Notes: a model not told the origin generated them from the letters alone. Shown: positions 33,301 through 46,600, numbered from the stretch's first letter. The stretch: 64,000 nucleotides of DNA from Atriophallophorus winterbourni (GCA_013407085.1 JACCGJ010013535.1:26115-90114); one strand, 5' to 3'. Numbers and translations are program-made.

Positions 33301-35289
33301 TAGCTAGTTTAGATGATTGAATCACATTTTTGCAATTTAATTTAGGAACTTGGTTAATTTTGGGTTTAAACACCCATCAAAGCTAGAAACGATCACATAT
33401 GCAGACATAGAGTTACTCACATTCAATATTATATAATTCTTAACGAGGTTGGCGTTAATAAACTTTATGCGCCTGGTGACAGTTGGGAATATTTAAATTA
33501 CAAACACATCTAGCACATGGGATCATTCCGATGTAGAATTGGGCTTTGTGTTCGACTTATCTGTCCTATTCATCGTAGACGTTTTTTTCGAACAAAATCA
33601 AGTTCTTAATGATGACATTTACACTTTTAGAGATGCAAATCTTAACGATTGTACCGAATTTACCTTTATTTTTCTACTGTTCATCGAAGCTTTCATTTTT
33701 GTTTGCCACTTTCGGTCGATGTCGACCATGGATCTACTTCACGAACGCGTGATGGTTCCATGCGCCGCATCTTTCTGAATAACGAAACAGTCTGATTCGG
33801 AAGTGACAATTTCTACGGCAAAGCGCGCAGAGATAGACAGTACCAAGTGGATCGGTGTCAGCCGTTTCCCGCGGGGAGACCTACTTACAACATCGTTTTT
33901 TTTTCAATAACACATTGAGCTAATTTCAACTTCACGCAAATTTCAGTACGTCCGATTGCGGTTTAGAATGTAATCATTAAAAAAATCGGCTAATACGACG
34001 CTAGATTATGATGTTGGCCACTATCCGCAAATGTTTAACATTGATGTACAACACATGTGCATAAGGGTTTCATGCTCCACAACCTTTCCAACGACCTAAC
34101 AGTCCGATTTGGGAAGAATATTTCATTCTTAGATCACATTTATTTACACCAGGAGATGGCGCTTTACATATAGCCTCAAACAGAAAATTCTACATAATTA
34201 TTAGATTCAAATATCAAGGGTAAATGCGAACTTGAAAAGCCGTGCTATCCAGGTCACAATTGAGTCGTCGCTTAACGAGAATGTCCAACGTTTTTTCTGG
34301 AACAAATTTAACCCAAGTCAAAGAATCTGAGATTAAAAAGCAACATACAAAAGAGTGACTCCACCAATTATGGAACATTAGCAATGAAATGCATGGAGCT
34401 AAATATAATGCATTGCAGAAATGTATCATAAGAACCGATAGGGGCGAAATTCAAAGCGTTTATTTTGCCGTGATCACAACGTAAGCATTGTCACGGCTAA
34501 AAAAATGATATCGCAGTGTTCGACGACAAAGGAATAATATTGAAAATTGAGAAGCATGTCGTGAAATAACCATGTGTACTCTAACATGAAATGCGCCTAG
34601 CCCAATTCTGAGTCTGTTACCAGAATAACTTTGAGAAGACGCAGTAACATCTCAATGTTAAAATGAAAACGACAATGATGTTATGACCATTTTCGGAGAG
34701 ATTTCGAAAAACCAGTTCGCGAAAGCTATCCAAAATATAACGTGACTTGAAACGTCCACATATGAAAAACCATGTGTTTAAAGCTCAAAGTTCTGATGAT
34801 ATACATAAAGTCAGAATTCTGAAATAAAAAAACCAATGGCCAGGAAATTTGCTTGAAAATCAAGAGCATTTAATCTGGAGACTCAAATAAAAAGTTTCTA
34901 CAACACAGGCAAAAATACACATGATTCACACGAAACAAAAGCACAGCGCAATAGAAATGTTAGTTCCTTAATCACTTTTGTAGATTCAGGTTGATTACTT
35001 CAATTTTCATATAAAAAGTTATTTTAAATTCCTCTTCGTTATCTGAACCTTTGATAAACATACATCTACATTAGTCTCGAATTTACAATACTGGATTCAG
35101 AGTGCATCCATTAAAAAACTTATCTCACTCACAACATCCACTATTTAATCAAAAGGAAACGCTCCAATAATGCATTTATGAAATTTCATAATCCATTAAT
35201 TGCATATTGTTAAAAATCACATAGCATTACACTGCCAATCTTGTTTACGGGTTTAAACATTTGGATATAAGCAATAGACCAATATACTT
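33301..35289. other. Repeat-unit spacer with LINE zinc-knuckle remnant
   Basis: Minus-strand CALCRRNCHFRIRLF piece near 33,770-33,860 as in unit 1; otherwise nothing recognised. Confidence 0.45.
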
Positions 35290-36957
35290 GCGTAGACGCT
35301 GAACTGTTCGATCGTATTGATCACTGTTTACTGCTTCGTGAGCTCCAGGATGACGGTTTCACTAGAATAATGCTGGCATGATTCATAAGTTATCGGTCTC
35401 AACGCAGAGAGAAAGTCATGATTGATGGCAAAATTTCCCAAAATTTTGAAGCCATGAACAGATACACATAAGTTTCGGTACCCTGCTCAAAACTGCTACT
35501 TTTATTCAAAAATGATCAATCGTTATTTGTACGGTTTAAACTTGTTCTTGCTGATGTTGGTGTAAGACTTTGAATGAATGCCAAATCTGTTGAGAACTGC
35601 CTAGTTATACAAGCAGATACATACAAGCTTCAACGATGATCATTTCAAAACCGTCTATATTTTATTCACTGTTTCAATGCTCACTGACCTGATCCAACTA
35701 TCTCCACCTGATGACGGGAAACAGCCAGAAAACGGTAGTGGTGTGTAAGAGATCGGGATGTGAGCAACGCAATACATTGGTCTTTTATATGCGCTTGGCC
35801 AGGAATCACTTTGCGATTCGGTATTTAAACATCGTTGTTCTTTGTAAGAACCCTATATAACAGTGACACACAAGTTTAACGTTGTTTACCCTTTTTCCAC
35901 TGTTTCAATTTAGCTGACAAGCTTAGACGATTCATGTGTGCCAAATGCACATTTCTAAAGCATTCTATATTGTTGATCATAATTTACTCTCGAACTAGCA
36001 AACGAAGCACGGTAATTTTGGAAGCCTATGCGAATTGATAAGTGATTATCTTAGCAACCGAAGATGGATGTTACTAGCGGTGTTTCACAAGGTTGAGTGC
36101 TTGGACCAATATTGTTCCCAGTCTATATGAACGATATACCAACAGCAAATGACAGTAGGATGGTTTTGTCCGCTGATGATACAAAATTATGGAGGCAACT
36201 CAGCAATGCTGATGATTGTATTTAGCTGCAAAACGATTTGAATGATTTGTACAAATGGTCATCCGAAAATAAGCTCCAATTAAATATGCAAAATTCGAAG
36301 ATCTTAAGGTCGGTCGTGAGCATGGCTTTCCCTATCAATAAAAGCTCGGCAACAAAAACCTGGTGTACACCGAAGCTTAAAATGACCTGGGTGTCTGGAT
36401 TTGCGGTAGTTTGAAAAATGGTCTACAATGCGAAACCGTTTGCAAAACCGCGTCTTGGCTGCTAGGACTGTTACGGCGCAAGGTTTGACGTTATTTCCTG
36501 TGGTGATTTCCTCTCATGATGAATACGTATATACACCCGATTCTAGACTATGCCGCACTAGCATGGACACCATGGCTCCGTAGAGACATCTTTCTTCTGG
36601 ATCGCATATATAACAGAGCTTCTAAGCTTGTCATTGGTCTCGAAAATATGCCATTCGCCGGGCGACTCAGAAGACTGGAATTGAGTACGCTTGCACAAAG
36701 AAGAATGCGAAGTGATCTTATCCTCGCATACTGTTTCCCACCACCTGGACTTATTTTCCACCTTCGAACTTCCAGCAGCAGTCATGGCCATGGTTGCAAG
36801 TTGGAAATACCACAATGCATACGGAACTGCCGCGGTTATTTTTATTCGGTGCGCGTGTTTACCCCTACCCGCCGATAAGCTCTCATCTTTATCTATATTT
36901 CGTCTCGTCTTTTTGGTTACAGTAAATCTTGAATATTGAACCTTGAATCAAGAGATC
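35290..36957 (+). mobile_element. CR1-like (family 1) 3' fragment, unit 2
   Basis: More complete than unit 1: after the hammerhead repeat it retains an ISKAFYIVDHNLL-like motif A and SDYLSNRRW (about 35,940-36,070). The catalytic box has become SADDTKLW. The C-terminal frame 36,516-36,878 reads YIHPILDYAALAWTPWLRRD, then GLENMPFAGRLRRLE. The 3' repeat is TCTTGAATATTGAACCTTGAATC (about 36,927-36,949). Confidence 0.75.
35667..35908 (+). mobile_element. Hammerhead-bearing retrozyme-like monomer, unit 2
   Basis: CACTGTTTCAA repeats at 35,667 and 35,898 (period 231 because of a 9-bp deletion next to GCGCTTGG). The hammerhead is at 35,704-35,741, with stem II damaged (CGGG for CGGC). Confidence 0.6.
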
Positions 36958-38009
36958 CTTTCAACAGATAACACAGTAACATAAAACGAGAGGGAATGAC
37001 TATGTCATGATTTTCTTTAAGCTGATGGTATTACTCGTGTTGTAATTAATCTGCAGGACTGATTAAACGCGCACTAAATTTGTTGCTTCGTGTAGGTCAT
37101 TGATGTTGTTGGCAGTGCCAATTTCGGAATAAATTACTTGATTTGGCTTCGGGTTTCACCGTAAGTTCGTTTGTATCTGGAGCTATAAGGTGACCATTTT
37201 CGTGAGTCATTAGTGTATGCTTTGTGAGCTATTCGCAGATTTTAATGGACTGTCTCTAATAAAATTAAGAGCCATTAAAAAGAAAGGGGTTGAAAATTGA
37301 ATCTAATTGATGATACAATTTACACCAAACACTGCACATGTAAATTGATTAATGGAAAAATTCAATAAATAAAATTTTATGGAAAATAAATTGCATTAAT
37401 TAGGCATATGAATTTCAGAAAAAGAGGGCTTCTATGTTATATAAGACATCATCTGTGATGCGATGGATATGCAAAACGAAACTGAATTTACAATAATAAA
37501 TAGTACCCATTTTGGATTTATTGAAGCAATTTTATGTCTCGCTTTTTCAATGCACTTAGAGATATCCGACAAAATGTTAATGATCTGCACATTTAATTTG
37601 CCATTTCTGACAATCGCTATTTTTGAAAACCTATCGCTGGAATTTTATTTATTTAGAAGAAATTCATCTTAGTGTAAACAATCTCTATTCACAAATTAAT
37701 CTTCGGCACCCCGATTATATTGTAAAATGATTTGTGTACGAGCACAATATTATCTCTAAACTAGAGATTATGTCGCTAGTAAATGGCAGTCAAATGACGC
37801 GCTCATCTAAACTATCACGTATTCAATACTACTCAATGTTAAATGTATCATTTCTAAAATCGACCCTTAAAATTAAACGTGATTTGAAATAGTTGAAGGA
37901 ATTTTTCACTTGATCAGCATGTGCATTTCATGATTTGAAGCGAGGCTACTAAAAAGTAAACTGCTTTGCTTCACACACGCTCACACACTGGGTGATGCGT
38001 ACACACAAA
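36958..38009. other. Spacer and DLC-A2 upstream region
   Basis: Contains the uninterrupted target site of the unit 1 PLE (37,625-37,645) and of the retrozyme-like insertion (37,755-37,780). No gene seen. Confidence 0.5.
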
Positions 38010-38017
38010 TATATAAA
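38010..38017 (+). promoter_or_regulatory. TATA box of DLC-A2
   Basis: TATATAAA at -63 from the ATG, as in A1 and A3. Confidence 0.6.
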
Positions 38018-38072
38018 TTGTGTGAAATACGCAGAGCAAAACTAGTCAAAATTCGATACGACTCAAACAATC

Positions 38073-38423
38073 ATGGGTGAACTGAAAGCGGTAATCAATA
38101 ATTCCGACATGCCGGACGAATTGCAAGTAGATGCTGTGCACACCGCTGCAGATGCATTGGACAAATTCCAACTGGAAAAAGATATTGCGGCTCATGTGAA
38201 GAAGGAATTTGATCGAAAGTATCAGCCGACGTGGCACTGTATTGTTGGAAAGGATTTCGGCAGGTAGGTATCCCAAAATATTGCATTAAGTTTTGGATAA
38301 TTTTGACAAGGAAATTTCACTTCACTTCGGTTTTTTTATTTCAGCTACTTCACGCATGAAACACAAAATTATGTTTATTTTCATTTTCAAGATCGGGCAT
38401 TCTTGCTGTTCAAGTCAGATTAA
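38073..38423 (+). CDS. Dynein light chain, LC8 type, gene A2
   Basis: Exons 38,073-38,263 and 38,345-38,423, intron 81 bp. The 89-residue product begins [18 protein letters not shown], keeps [16 protein letters not shown] and [13 protein letters not shown], and ends [12 protein letters not shown] ... AFLLFKSD. Length equals canonical LC8. Differences from A1 cluster in the first 30 residues; flanks and intron stay similar. The terminal Gly of LC8 (KSG) is Asp here and in A3, and Phe73 is Tyr. AATAAA follows at 38,470. Flanked by oppositely oriented family 1 CR1 copies. Confidence 0.92.
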
Positions 38424-38469
38424 TCGAAAGACGTTGGTCATGCACTTCCTCTTTCCATGTCGTTGAAAA

Positions 38470-38475
38470 AATAAA
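38470..38475 (+). terminator. Polyadenylation signal of DLC-A2
   Basis: AATAAA 47 bases after the stop. Confidence 0.5.
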
Positions 38476-38702
38476 TTTTATTTGAATAGATTTTCTCAAT
38501 CTTTCTAGCAAATATCTTCACGGCCGGAATGCGATCGAAAATTTATCTATTTTCATTGAGTTAGTTTTGATGCAATAATTAATAGTTGGGCAAATAGGGA
38601 TAAAAGTATAAGTTTCAAACTGGTTCTAATGATAGGATATTGAACGATGCAAACGTTGATTTTGATTAAAAAATTGGCGACTTTTAGCGGAGCAATTGTG
38701 CG

Positions 38703-41195
38703 ATTCAAGATTCAAGATATATGGTTGAAAAAGCAATTTACTTTACAATAACCACAGGGTGGAAATATAGGTACAAATGTATATATATATAAGTATAAAT
38801 AAAATCAAAATCAATGGGATGATGATAGCTTATTAATAGTTTGGCGCAAAATTCGGATTAGCTCTCATATAATCGTCAAGTTTTGATTTGAATATAGATA
38901 AGCTGTTTGAGCTTACTAAATCGGAAGGTAGGGAATTCCAAGCAAATCACGCACGTACCGAATAAAAATACCTGCGGCAGTTCTATTTGGAATGCGGTAT
39001 TTCCAACTTGCAACCATGGCCACGGAAGTTGCTGTAAGTTCGAAGGTGGAATAATATATCCAGGGAGTGGGAAAGAGTAGTGAGTATTTTGTATTCGATG
39101 ATGAGATCACCTCGCATTCTCCTTTGTGCAAGTGTCCTCATTTCCAGTCGTCTGAGTCGCCCGGCGAATGGCATATTTTCGAGACCAATGACAAGATTAG
39201 AAGCTCTCCGGTATATGCGATCCAGGAGGAAGATGTCTTTTTGGAGCCATGGTGTCCAGGCTTGTGCGGCATAGTCTAGAACCGGGTGTATATATGTATT
39301 CATCATGAGAGGAAAACATCCCGGGGAAAAACGTCCAAATGTCCGCCGTAACATGCCGAGCTGCCAAGACGCGGTTTGTAAACGGTTTCGCATTGTAGAC
39401 CATTTTTTAAACTGCCGCAAATCCAGACACCGTGGTCCTCTTTTTCTTCGGTGTACTCCAGGTTTATGTCACCGAGCTTGTATGGATAGAAAAAGCCACG
39501 GTCACGACCAATCTGAATTATCTTCGACTTTTGTATATTCAATGACATTTTATTCTCAGATGACTAGTTGTACAAAGCACTCAAATCGTTTTGCAATAAG
39601 ATACAATCGTCAGCATTTCTGATTTGCCTCCATACTTTTATATCGTCAGCAAACAAAACCATCTTAATGTCATTTAGTAGTGGTGAATCGTTAATATAGA
39701 CTAGATACAGTATTGGTCCAAGCACTGAGCCTTGTGGAACTTCTCTAGTGACATCGCTGTTCTTCAATAATAGGCCGTCCAAACGAACTCGGGTGTGTCT
39801 GTTGCTGAGGTAATCTCTTAACAATTCGTATAAACTTCCAACAATACCGTGTTTCTTTAGCTTGTTCAAGTGTAAATTGTGATCAACTCTGTCGAGCGCT
39901 TTAGAAATTTCCAGGTAGCACGCATGAATGAAGACCCACGCATCTACAATCCTCGTCCAATCGTCTAAGCTTGTCAGCAAATTTGTTAGACAAGAGCGAT
40001 TTCTACGAAATCCATGCCGAAAGTTGATTCGTTTCCAGATGTCGCACGATCTCTGCGGTTATTATTCGTTCAAAAACTTTTGATATCAAATACAGCATGG
40101 TCACCGGCCTGTAATGTTTAACATCAAAACGGCAACCACCTTTGTAAATGGGTATTATTTGTCCCAGTTTCCAGTCTTGTGGCACTACGCCAGCTTGTAG
40201 CAAATTATTAAACATGCAAGATAGAGGTTCCGATAGCTGCGCGTGGCAGGTTTTGAGCAGCTTTGGAGTTATCTCGTCTGGTCATGGAGATTCATTAACG
40301 TTTAATTTTCGTAAGCGCTGCGCTACCTCCATCGGTCGGTCAAGTCGAACGATTGGTTTCTGATCAGGCTCCGTGGATTCCGGAGCTAAAATTCAAGCAT
40401 AGAAGTCTGCTAACAGATCAGCGGTCTGATTTATGGATTCTGTGAAGCCGGACGAAGATTTTAGGGCAAAGACTCTTGGTTTAATATTCGTTTTGTCGTT
40501 TACAAGTCTATACAAGAGCTTCGAATTCTGGTGCATCTGAGAAATCAATTGCGATTGGAACGCTTGTTTATCATCTCGAATTAAGCTGATAACTTTGTTT
40601 CGCAGTCGTGTAAATTGTGCCCAAGAATCAGCTGTGTTGGTAGCCTTGTGAAACTCCCACGATACTGCCCTTTGTTTTATCCACTTTTTAGTCCTGCTTC
40701 GTAGAGAAAATTTAGTACGTTGAAACGTTTTCTTCAAAACAAGAGAGATCGCCAATGACCATCCGGATCGGAGTAATCCAGTTGTGCGAAACTAGTGCTT
40801 TGTAACTCGACACACAGAACACGGTAGTTCACCCTTCTGACGCATTTTGTCCCGTCACTATTGCGCCTAGCGCTAAAAACGTACTCGAATTCTGGGACAA
40901 CGTGATCGTTTCGTCCGATCGGCGGTTTATAAAAGATATTCTCTACAGCTGTGGGATCTGATGTAAGTATAAGGTCCAAGGTATACGGCTGGTCTGATCC
41001 TCTCATACGAGTAAATCCAGAAACGTGGTTTTAAAGGGGTGCGTAATCCAAAACGGCTCGAAGTTCATTTTAAAGTGTCTCTGATGGATGATCATTTCGG
41101 CTATAGAGCTGGGGAAAGTTGAAATCCTCATTATTAATATTTAGGTATTGTATCGTGTTGTTACATAGCGCAAAGCATTAATCAGTTTGTCATCC
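38703..41195 (-). mobile_element. CR1-like LINE (family 1), 5'-truncated, unit 2
   Basis: Tail GATTCAAGATTCAAGAT at 38,703. Frames: 41,006-40,734 (LDLILTSDP, PIGRNDHVVPEF), 40,755-40,393, 40,215-40,003 (IIPIYKGG, RPVTMLYLISKVFERI), 39,980-39,564 (ISKALDRVDH, QGSVLGPILYL, VLFADDIKVW) and 39,548-38,983. It keeps the VLGPIL form of motif B where units 1 and 3 read VFEPIL. About 100 bp of linker present in unit 1 (near 25,740) is missing. Its 5' end abuts the 5' end of a family 2 copy head to head at 41,195. Confidence 0.8.
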
Positions 41196-43085
41196 AAGAC
41201 AAGTTGTGCCTCCAAGAAGTGATATCAAGCATGATGGAGCGAAACCCCAAAATACTATATCGTATGGTTAACGATCAAGCTAAGGTGAAACCTGGAGTAG
41301 CGTCCGTGAACACATCAGCTGGACCAACAACAACTGCAGCAGAAACTGCTGATGCTTTAGCCACGTTTTATTCATCAGTATTCAACCCGATATAACATGC
41401 AATAATCAGCCCAAATCCAACACTTTCGAACACGGTTGCCGTAAGTGAAATAAGTGTCACTGGGAAACGCGTCCTCCAAGGTTTATTTAATCTTAAAACC
41501 GGAAAGTCTCCTGGGGCCGACGGAATAACCCCGAAAATATTGAAGCAATTTGCGAGTTTGCTATACAAACCACTTACTTATTTGTTCGAGCGAACACTGG
41601 CAAGCGGAGTGATTCCTACAGATTGGAAACGAGGAATAATTTCTCCAATTTACAAAGGTGGAAATTGCTCCGATGTTTCCAATTACCGACCCGTTACTCT
41701 ATTACCAGTGATTTCAAAATTACTTGAGCGACTCATTGTTGACGATCTAATGGAACACTTCGAGAATAATCAGTTGCTTCCGAGGAACCAGCATGGATTC
41801 AGACGAAATTATTCTTGTTTCGTCTAATTTACTGGTAACGCTGAATGATTGGACAAAATCGGTAGATAAGGGACAAGCAATACACGCGTGCTACTTAGAT
41901 ATTTCAAAAGCATTCGATCGTGTTGACCATTCCCTACTACTGCAGAAGCTTGAAAGGCTTGGTATCACTGGAAAGTTTCTGAATTGGCTAAATGACTACC
42001 TAACAAATCGCACTAACCAGGTACGTGTTGATGGTGCATTATCCAAACCAATTGCAGTAACTAGCGGAGTTCCCCAAGGCACAGTCCTTGGTCCGATCCT
42101 CTTTCTGGTTAATGTCAATGAAATACCGGAATTTGTTCGATGTAACATTTCGTTATTTGCGGACGACATAAAGATTTGGCGCAGCATTCGTGGTCCTGAA
42201 GACTGTCTGCTATTACAAAAGAATCTTGATACGCATCACAGCTGGTCGTTGAAGAACAAACTGCCGTTTAACTTCAACAAATGCAGGATCATGAATGTGG
42301 GAAATCGAGTAGAGTTCACATATCACATAGGTTCTCATGTCCTTGAAAATTGCAGTGAAGAAAAAGATTTGGGTGTCTGGATATGCTCCAGTTTAAAAAC
42401 ATCACTTCTAACTAACAGTGCCCTTGAAAAAGCAACACGTGTTCTAAATCTACTCAAACGGGTATTCGGAAAACTTTCACACAAGATATTCCCAAGGATC
42501 CTAAATACATACTTGAGACCAGGCATCGAATACGGTGTGCAGTCATGGTCTCAGTGGCTCAAGAGGGATGTGGAATTTATGCAGCAAATCCACCACCGCT
42601 CAACAAAGCTAATTCTCAGCATCCGAAACAAACCATATAAAGAAAGGATAGCTCAACTGAATCTGTTCAACTTTCGCTATCGACGAATTAGAGGAGAACT
42701 CATCTTACTTTACAAAACATTCCTTACCCCGAACCATCCCTTACAGAGTTAATTTACGCGAAAGGAAACGACAAATTATCGGACCCATGAATATGTGCTG
42801 GTGGTACCCCATTCCCGCCTGAATTGTAGAAGTTATTTTTACTCTGGCCGTGTCTGTTTTACTTGGAACAGTATACCTTCAACCGTTGCTCACGCCACTA
42901 GCTTGCATGACTTTAAAACGAAATTAGACGAATTTTTATTGCATTATTCGTTTCCAGAACATTTATATACTGTGTAATCTATTTCCTTATATTGTTTATA
43001 CACTTAAATTTTAATTTTTGTCATCCTATGGTTGTTGTTAAGCATGTTGCTTTTTAGACCATTAAAACCTCGATTTAGCTTGAAT
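41196..43085 (+). mobile_element. CR1-like LINE (family 2), unit 2
   Basis: The longest family 2 copy of the array proper. Frames 41,204-41,395 (linker), 41,540-41,827 (IISPIYKGGN, RPVTLLPVISKLLERL, NQHGFRRN) and 41,793-42,752 (ISKAFDRVDH, SGVPQGTVLGPILF, LFADDIKIW, then YGVQSWSQWLKRD). A small frameshift near 41,800 breaks the RT, and 42,795-42,977 holds the ORF end. Units 1 and 3 keep only its last 0.8 kb. Confidence 0.85.
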
Positions 43086-44346
43086 TACCTTGAAACAGCA
43101 CGAAACCAGTCGTGGAGTGTGTGTGTGATTGAAATGCATGCAAATACTGAATTTACATTCATTTATCCACTGAGTATCAAATCGTTTAATAATAAAGCAT
43201 TAGGCTAATTTCTGTTCAGGTAATTTTAGCAGCTCCCAGCGTCCAAACTCATTAAATTTTGGACACCAATTTGTTGCATAACGATTTGACCGTGCCAGCG
43301 TATTGACAAACAGCAAGTATCCAACTTAACCATCCGGGATGATGAGGAACTTTTTCTTGAACGAATATTTACCATCCTATGGCATGTGTGAATTTTTGAG
43401 CATTTTGTCACTATAAATTCTTGAATCTTGAATCGTTGCTCATGAAAACACATGTGAAAATCCAGCAATTATTGTCCATGGGGATATACATTGTGTGATG
43501 TTGCAAAGTGCATTATTATATCAAACGCGCCATGTGTGTTGAGCGCTAGAAGCGTCCGGTTGGCACGAAATTGAAGTGACAACCTGGATTGACATGTTTC
43601 AGGTCAGGTTATTTAATTCGCTTATATTAGATGGGTGTTTCTTTGTTCTTTGTATTATGCCCAATAAACGCGTTTGCCCAATCGCTTTTCTCTTGTATTT
43701 TGGGATTTGTGGATGCAGGCGATTAGCGTTGACATGCTGACATAAAGGATGATTCAAGACGCATTAGTATTTTATGTGTGAACGTTGCAGCCATTATGTT
43801 GCATTCTGTGAAAAGTATGTACTAGACGTTACAACAAGGAAGCTACTTGGCCTTTAATGATCTGACGCAATCACATTCGGCCACCCTCCCTCCCTCACAA
43901 TATCAATTGTACAGCTTTATTCTCAATAAATTAATGATAGGCAAAAACGCAAGAAAAATAATATTCACTAAGTGTAAGTTCTAGGATTCACATGTATATT
44001 TGACTTCAGTAGATTATGTGTTTAAAACGTTTTTTTCGGCTTGTCGCTTTGAAGGAATCGATAAACTCTGAGGCGCTGGATAATAAATATGGAAAATCAT
44101 TTCCTTTAAATTTAGAACGGTTACGTATTTAAAGGTTTAACAAATTGAATAACGAGGCTTTAGCGAATTTGTTTCAATTCTCAGAATTATTCACATGATT
44201 ACAACGTGCTCGTTGTCAATTTCTGATATATTCCAAATGAAAGCACGTGGTAAAATATGTGTCACAAAAATGCACATATTTAAACTATCAAGTCAAATAT
44301 TTACTCGCTATTCTGCTTTTCCATTAAAAGTTAAAGATTTCAAGCA
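43086..44346. other. DLC-B2 upstream region with a unit 2-specific insert
   Basis: About 530 bp (43,231-43,758) have no counterpart in units 1 and 3. It contains a TTCTTGAATCTTGAATC run (43,418-43,434) like the family 1 CR1 tail, but no clear ORF or target duplication. The rest matches 27,841-28,557. Confidence 0.55.
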
Positions 44347-44716
44347 ATGGATGTGAAGAATTCAGTGGTACAGAATGCGGATATGAGCAAGGATATGATG
44401 GAAAAAGCGATAAATGCGGCCGAGTATGCAACAAAGCAATTTGACGAGCCCAATGATATGGCCTCACATTTGAAGAAGGAATTCGACAAAAGATACGGAC
44501 GCGCGTGGCATTGTATCGTCGGCGAGAATTTCGGAAGGTTCGTATTATGTGTTTCGACAATAATTTGCGGTTTTGTAATGCCAGATCATATTGAACATTT
44601 TCCCATCATTTTTCAGCAATGTTCTACACGAGGAGCGAGGCTTCATTAACTTTTTATTCGGGCGTCGCATGTTTTTCTTATTCAAATGTGGTAGTGATCA
44701 AGCTGTCCCGAGTTGA
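44347..44716 (+). CDS. Dynein light chain, LC8 type, gene B2
   Basis: Exons 44,347-44,537 and 44,617-44,716, intron 79 bp. The 96-residue product is identical to B1 by eye. The intron differs from B1 by one base (CCAGATC for ACAGATC near 44,582). The upstream 200 bases are also almost unchanged, whereas sequence before about 44,150 differs from units 1 and 3. Confidence 0.9.
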
Positions 44717-44902
44717 TTCGGATACACTCCACTCTGGTCGTTGAATTGACCTTTCCATTTTAATATGTTTGGTTAATGACAAAGTTTTCTTTACGCCAAG
44801 AGTTATAATATATCATGACCTAAAAGGGGTTTATACGATCACGTTTTTGAAGCATGAGTATATTATATTCTGAAGTTTGCAACGAATCGGTTATAGCAAG
44901 TT

Positions 44903-45479
44903 TTGGTAATGTTTCGCTTCTAAAAACAGAAGCTTCGTCAGACCAAGGGTGTCGATACATGGCGCACTTCAAAGAGGTAGCTCTGGGAAACGAAGCTTTC
45001 AACCAAAGTTATGTTGGCACTATGTCGACGATACATTCGTCGTCATAAAGCGCAACAGACTAGAAGCATTTCATAGTATCTAAATAATTTGAATCCAAAA
45101 ATCCAGGTCACAAAAAAACGAGTTTACGGAAGGGACACTCTCTTTCTCGGACTGTCTCGTGCAAAAAGACAACGGCAAAATAAAATCGGCGCAATAACAT
45201 AAGTCAATCGTTAAGGATGGCATTCAAAGATTCACATCTGTGCAACCTAAGAGGGTTTCTCAGTCAGTATCAAAATATCTATTCTACAAGTTTGACCGCC
45301 TCTGCAGCGATGATGTCGATAAGAGACAAGCTCATCAAGAAGTCTGTCGTCGACTTGCAAATCATGGTTATCTCAAGAGTTTAATTAGGAGCCAATTGTA
45401 CCGATTTCAACATCCGCAACAAAAAAGTTCGGCGTGCTACGGTATTTCTACCGTATGTCAAAAGCGCCTCCGTCGGAAC
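44903..45479 (+). mobile_element. PLE fragment, unit 2
   Basis: Same piece as 29,114-29,690, including the minus-strand hammerhead (44,903-44,946) and the HYVDDTFVVI box. It has one extra A in the run after CAACA (45,421-45,426), shared with unit 3, which shifts the connector frame. Confidence 0.7.
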
Positions 45480-46600
45480 CTGAATTAGGCCTGCCGGTTG
45501 AGAGATGCGCGTTTGGTCGACTGGTCGATTTAGCCAGGGTGAACGGAACAGTGACCGTAATAGACGGCGAGGATTATCATCTCCTCAAGATCAGTCGAGC
45601 CTCCGTGGTGCGACAATAGCAAGAAGTGAATCAATTGACACTAGCAATATTCGTTATTGAAGGCGTCTCCGAGACGATTGTCGGTGTTGATATTTTAAAC
45701 CGATTAAAAGCTATTATCAGTATCAACGAACGGATCGTTGCAATTCGATGCTGAGCAGCTACAGGTTAAAACTTCATACCAGGCAGGCATGGCAAGCGTG
45801 GGAACAGTTGAAAAGCTGCATGTGCCAGATTGCAATATTAGAAGCGTGTGACAAAGTTTGGAGAAATTCTCGGATACGTTCTTGACTTCAGATGATGATG
45901 GGTATTGAGAGTGGATAAAACAGCAAGGATGAACATACTTTCGAACTATATACCGACGTATTCCGCTGAAATTGGTGGGAGATGTAGAAAAGGAAGTGGA
46001 CCAAATGAAAAAGAAAGGTATCATAAATGAATTCCAAGAGCCCGGATTGTTCACCCGCGTTGATGGTTTAGAAAGCCGACGAGAGCTACCGTTTCTGTAT
46101 CGAATTCCGAGAATTGAATCAAATAAAAGTCAGAGACGCACTTCTCACACCACACACGGACGAAATATTCACGCAATTGCGCAAGGCGCAAATGCTTTCA
46201 TTGGTCAATTTAATGTCCGGATATTGGCAGATGCCGATGGCAAATGAGAATCGCTATAAAATCGCATTTTATGTAAATCGACAGCAATACGAATGTATCC
46301 GAATGCATTTTGGTCTCTGTGATGCCGCAGCAACGTTTCGGAGACTATTGCTTGATGTATTGAGCTGCATCACAAATCTAGTTCTCTATGGAGACGACAT
46401 CGTCTTATTCCCGGACACAAATGATCATCACCGAGAACAGCTGGAAGTGTTTTTAAAGGATGATCTCTGATGCTGGGCTGAATTTGAACAGCACGAAATG
46501 CAATCAATCGAAACGCGAAATATTACGAGTTCTCAATTGTCGCCATCGAACTTATCGGCGCTTCATGCTTTTCTGTTGTGTCAGAGGGTGCAGTTCTGCA
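45480..46600 (+). mobile_element. Ty3/gypsy fragment, unit 3
   Basis: RT frame 46,114-46,470 with HFGLCDAAATFRRLL and LYGDDIVLF. A premature stop replaces Lys in VDGL*-like position near 46,068, and a one-base insertion at about 45,729 breaks the protease end. QMPMANENRYK and YECIRMHFG are shared with 60,720-61,163 but not with unit 2. Confidence 0.75.

Noticed and set aside
33539..33778. Plus-strand frame repeated in all units (FFEQNQVLNDD...)
   Set aside because: Hydrophobic, without a domain, and antisense to a LINE C-terminal remnant with recognisable cysteines. Conservation follows from the duplication.
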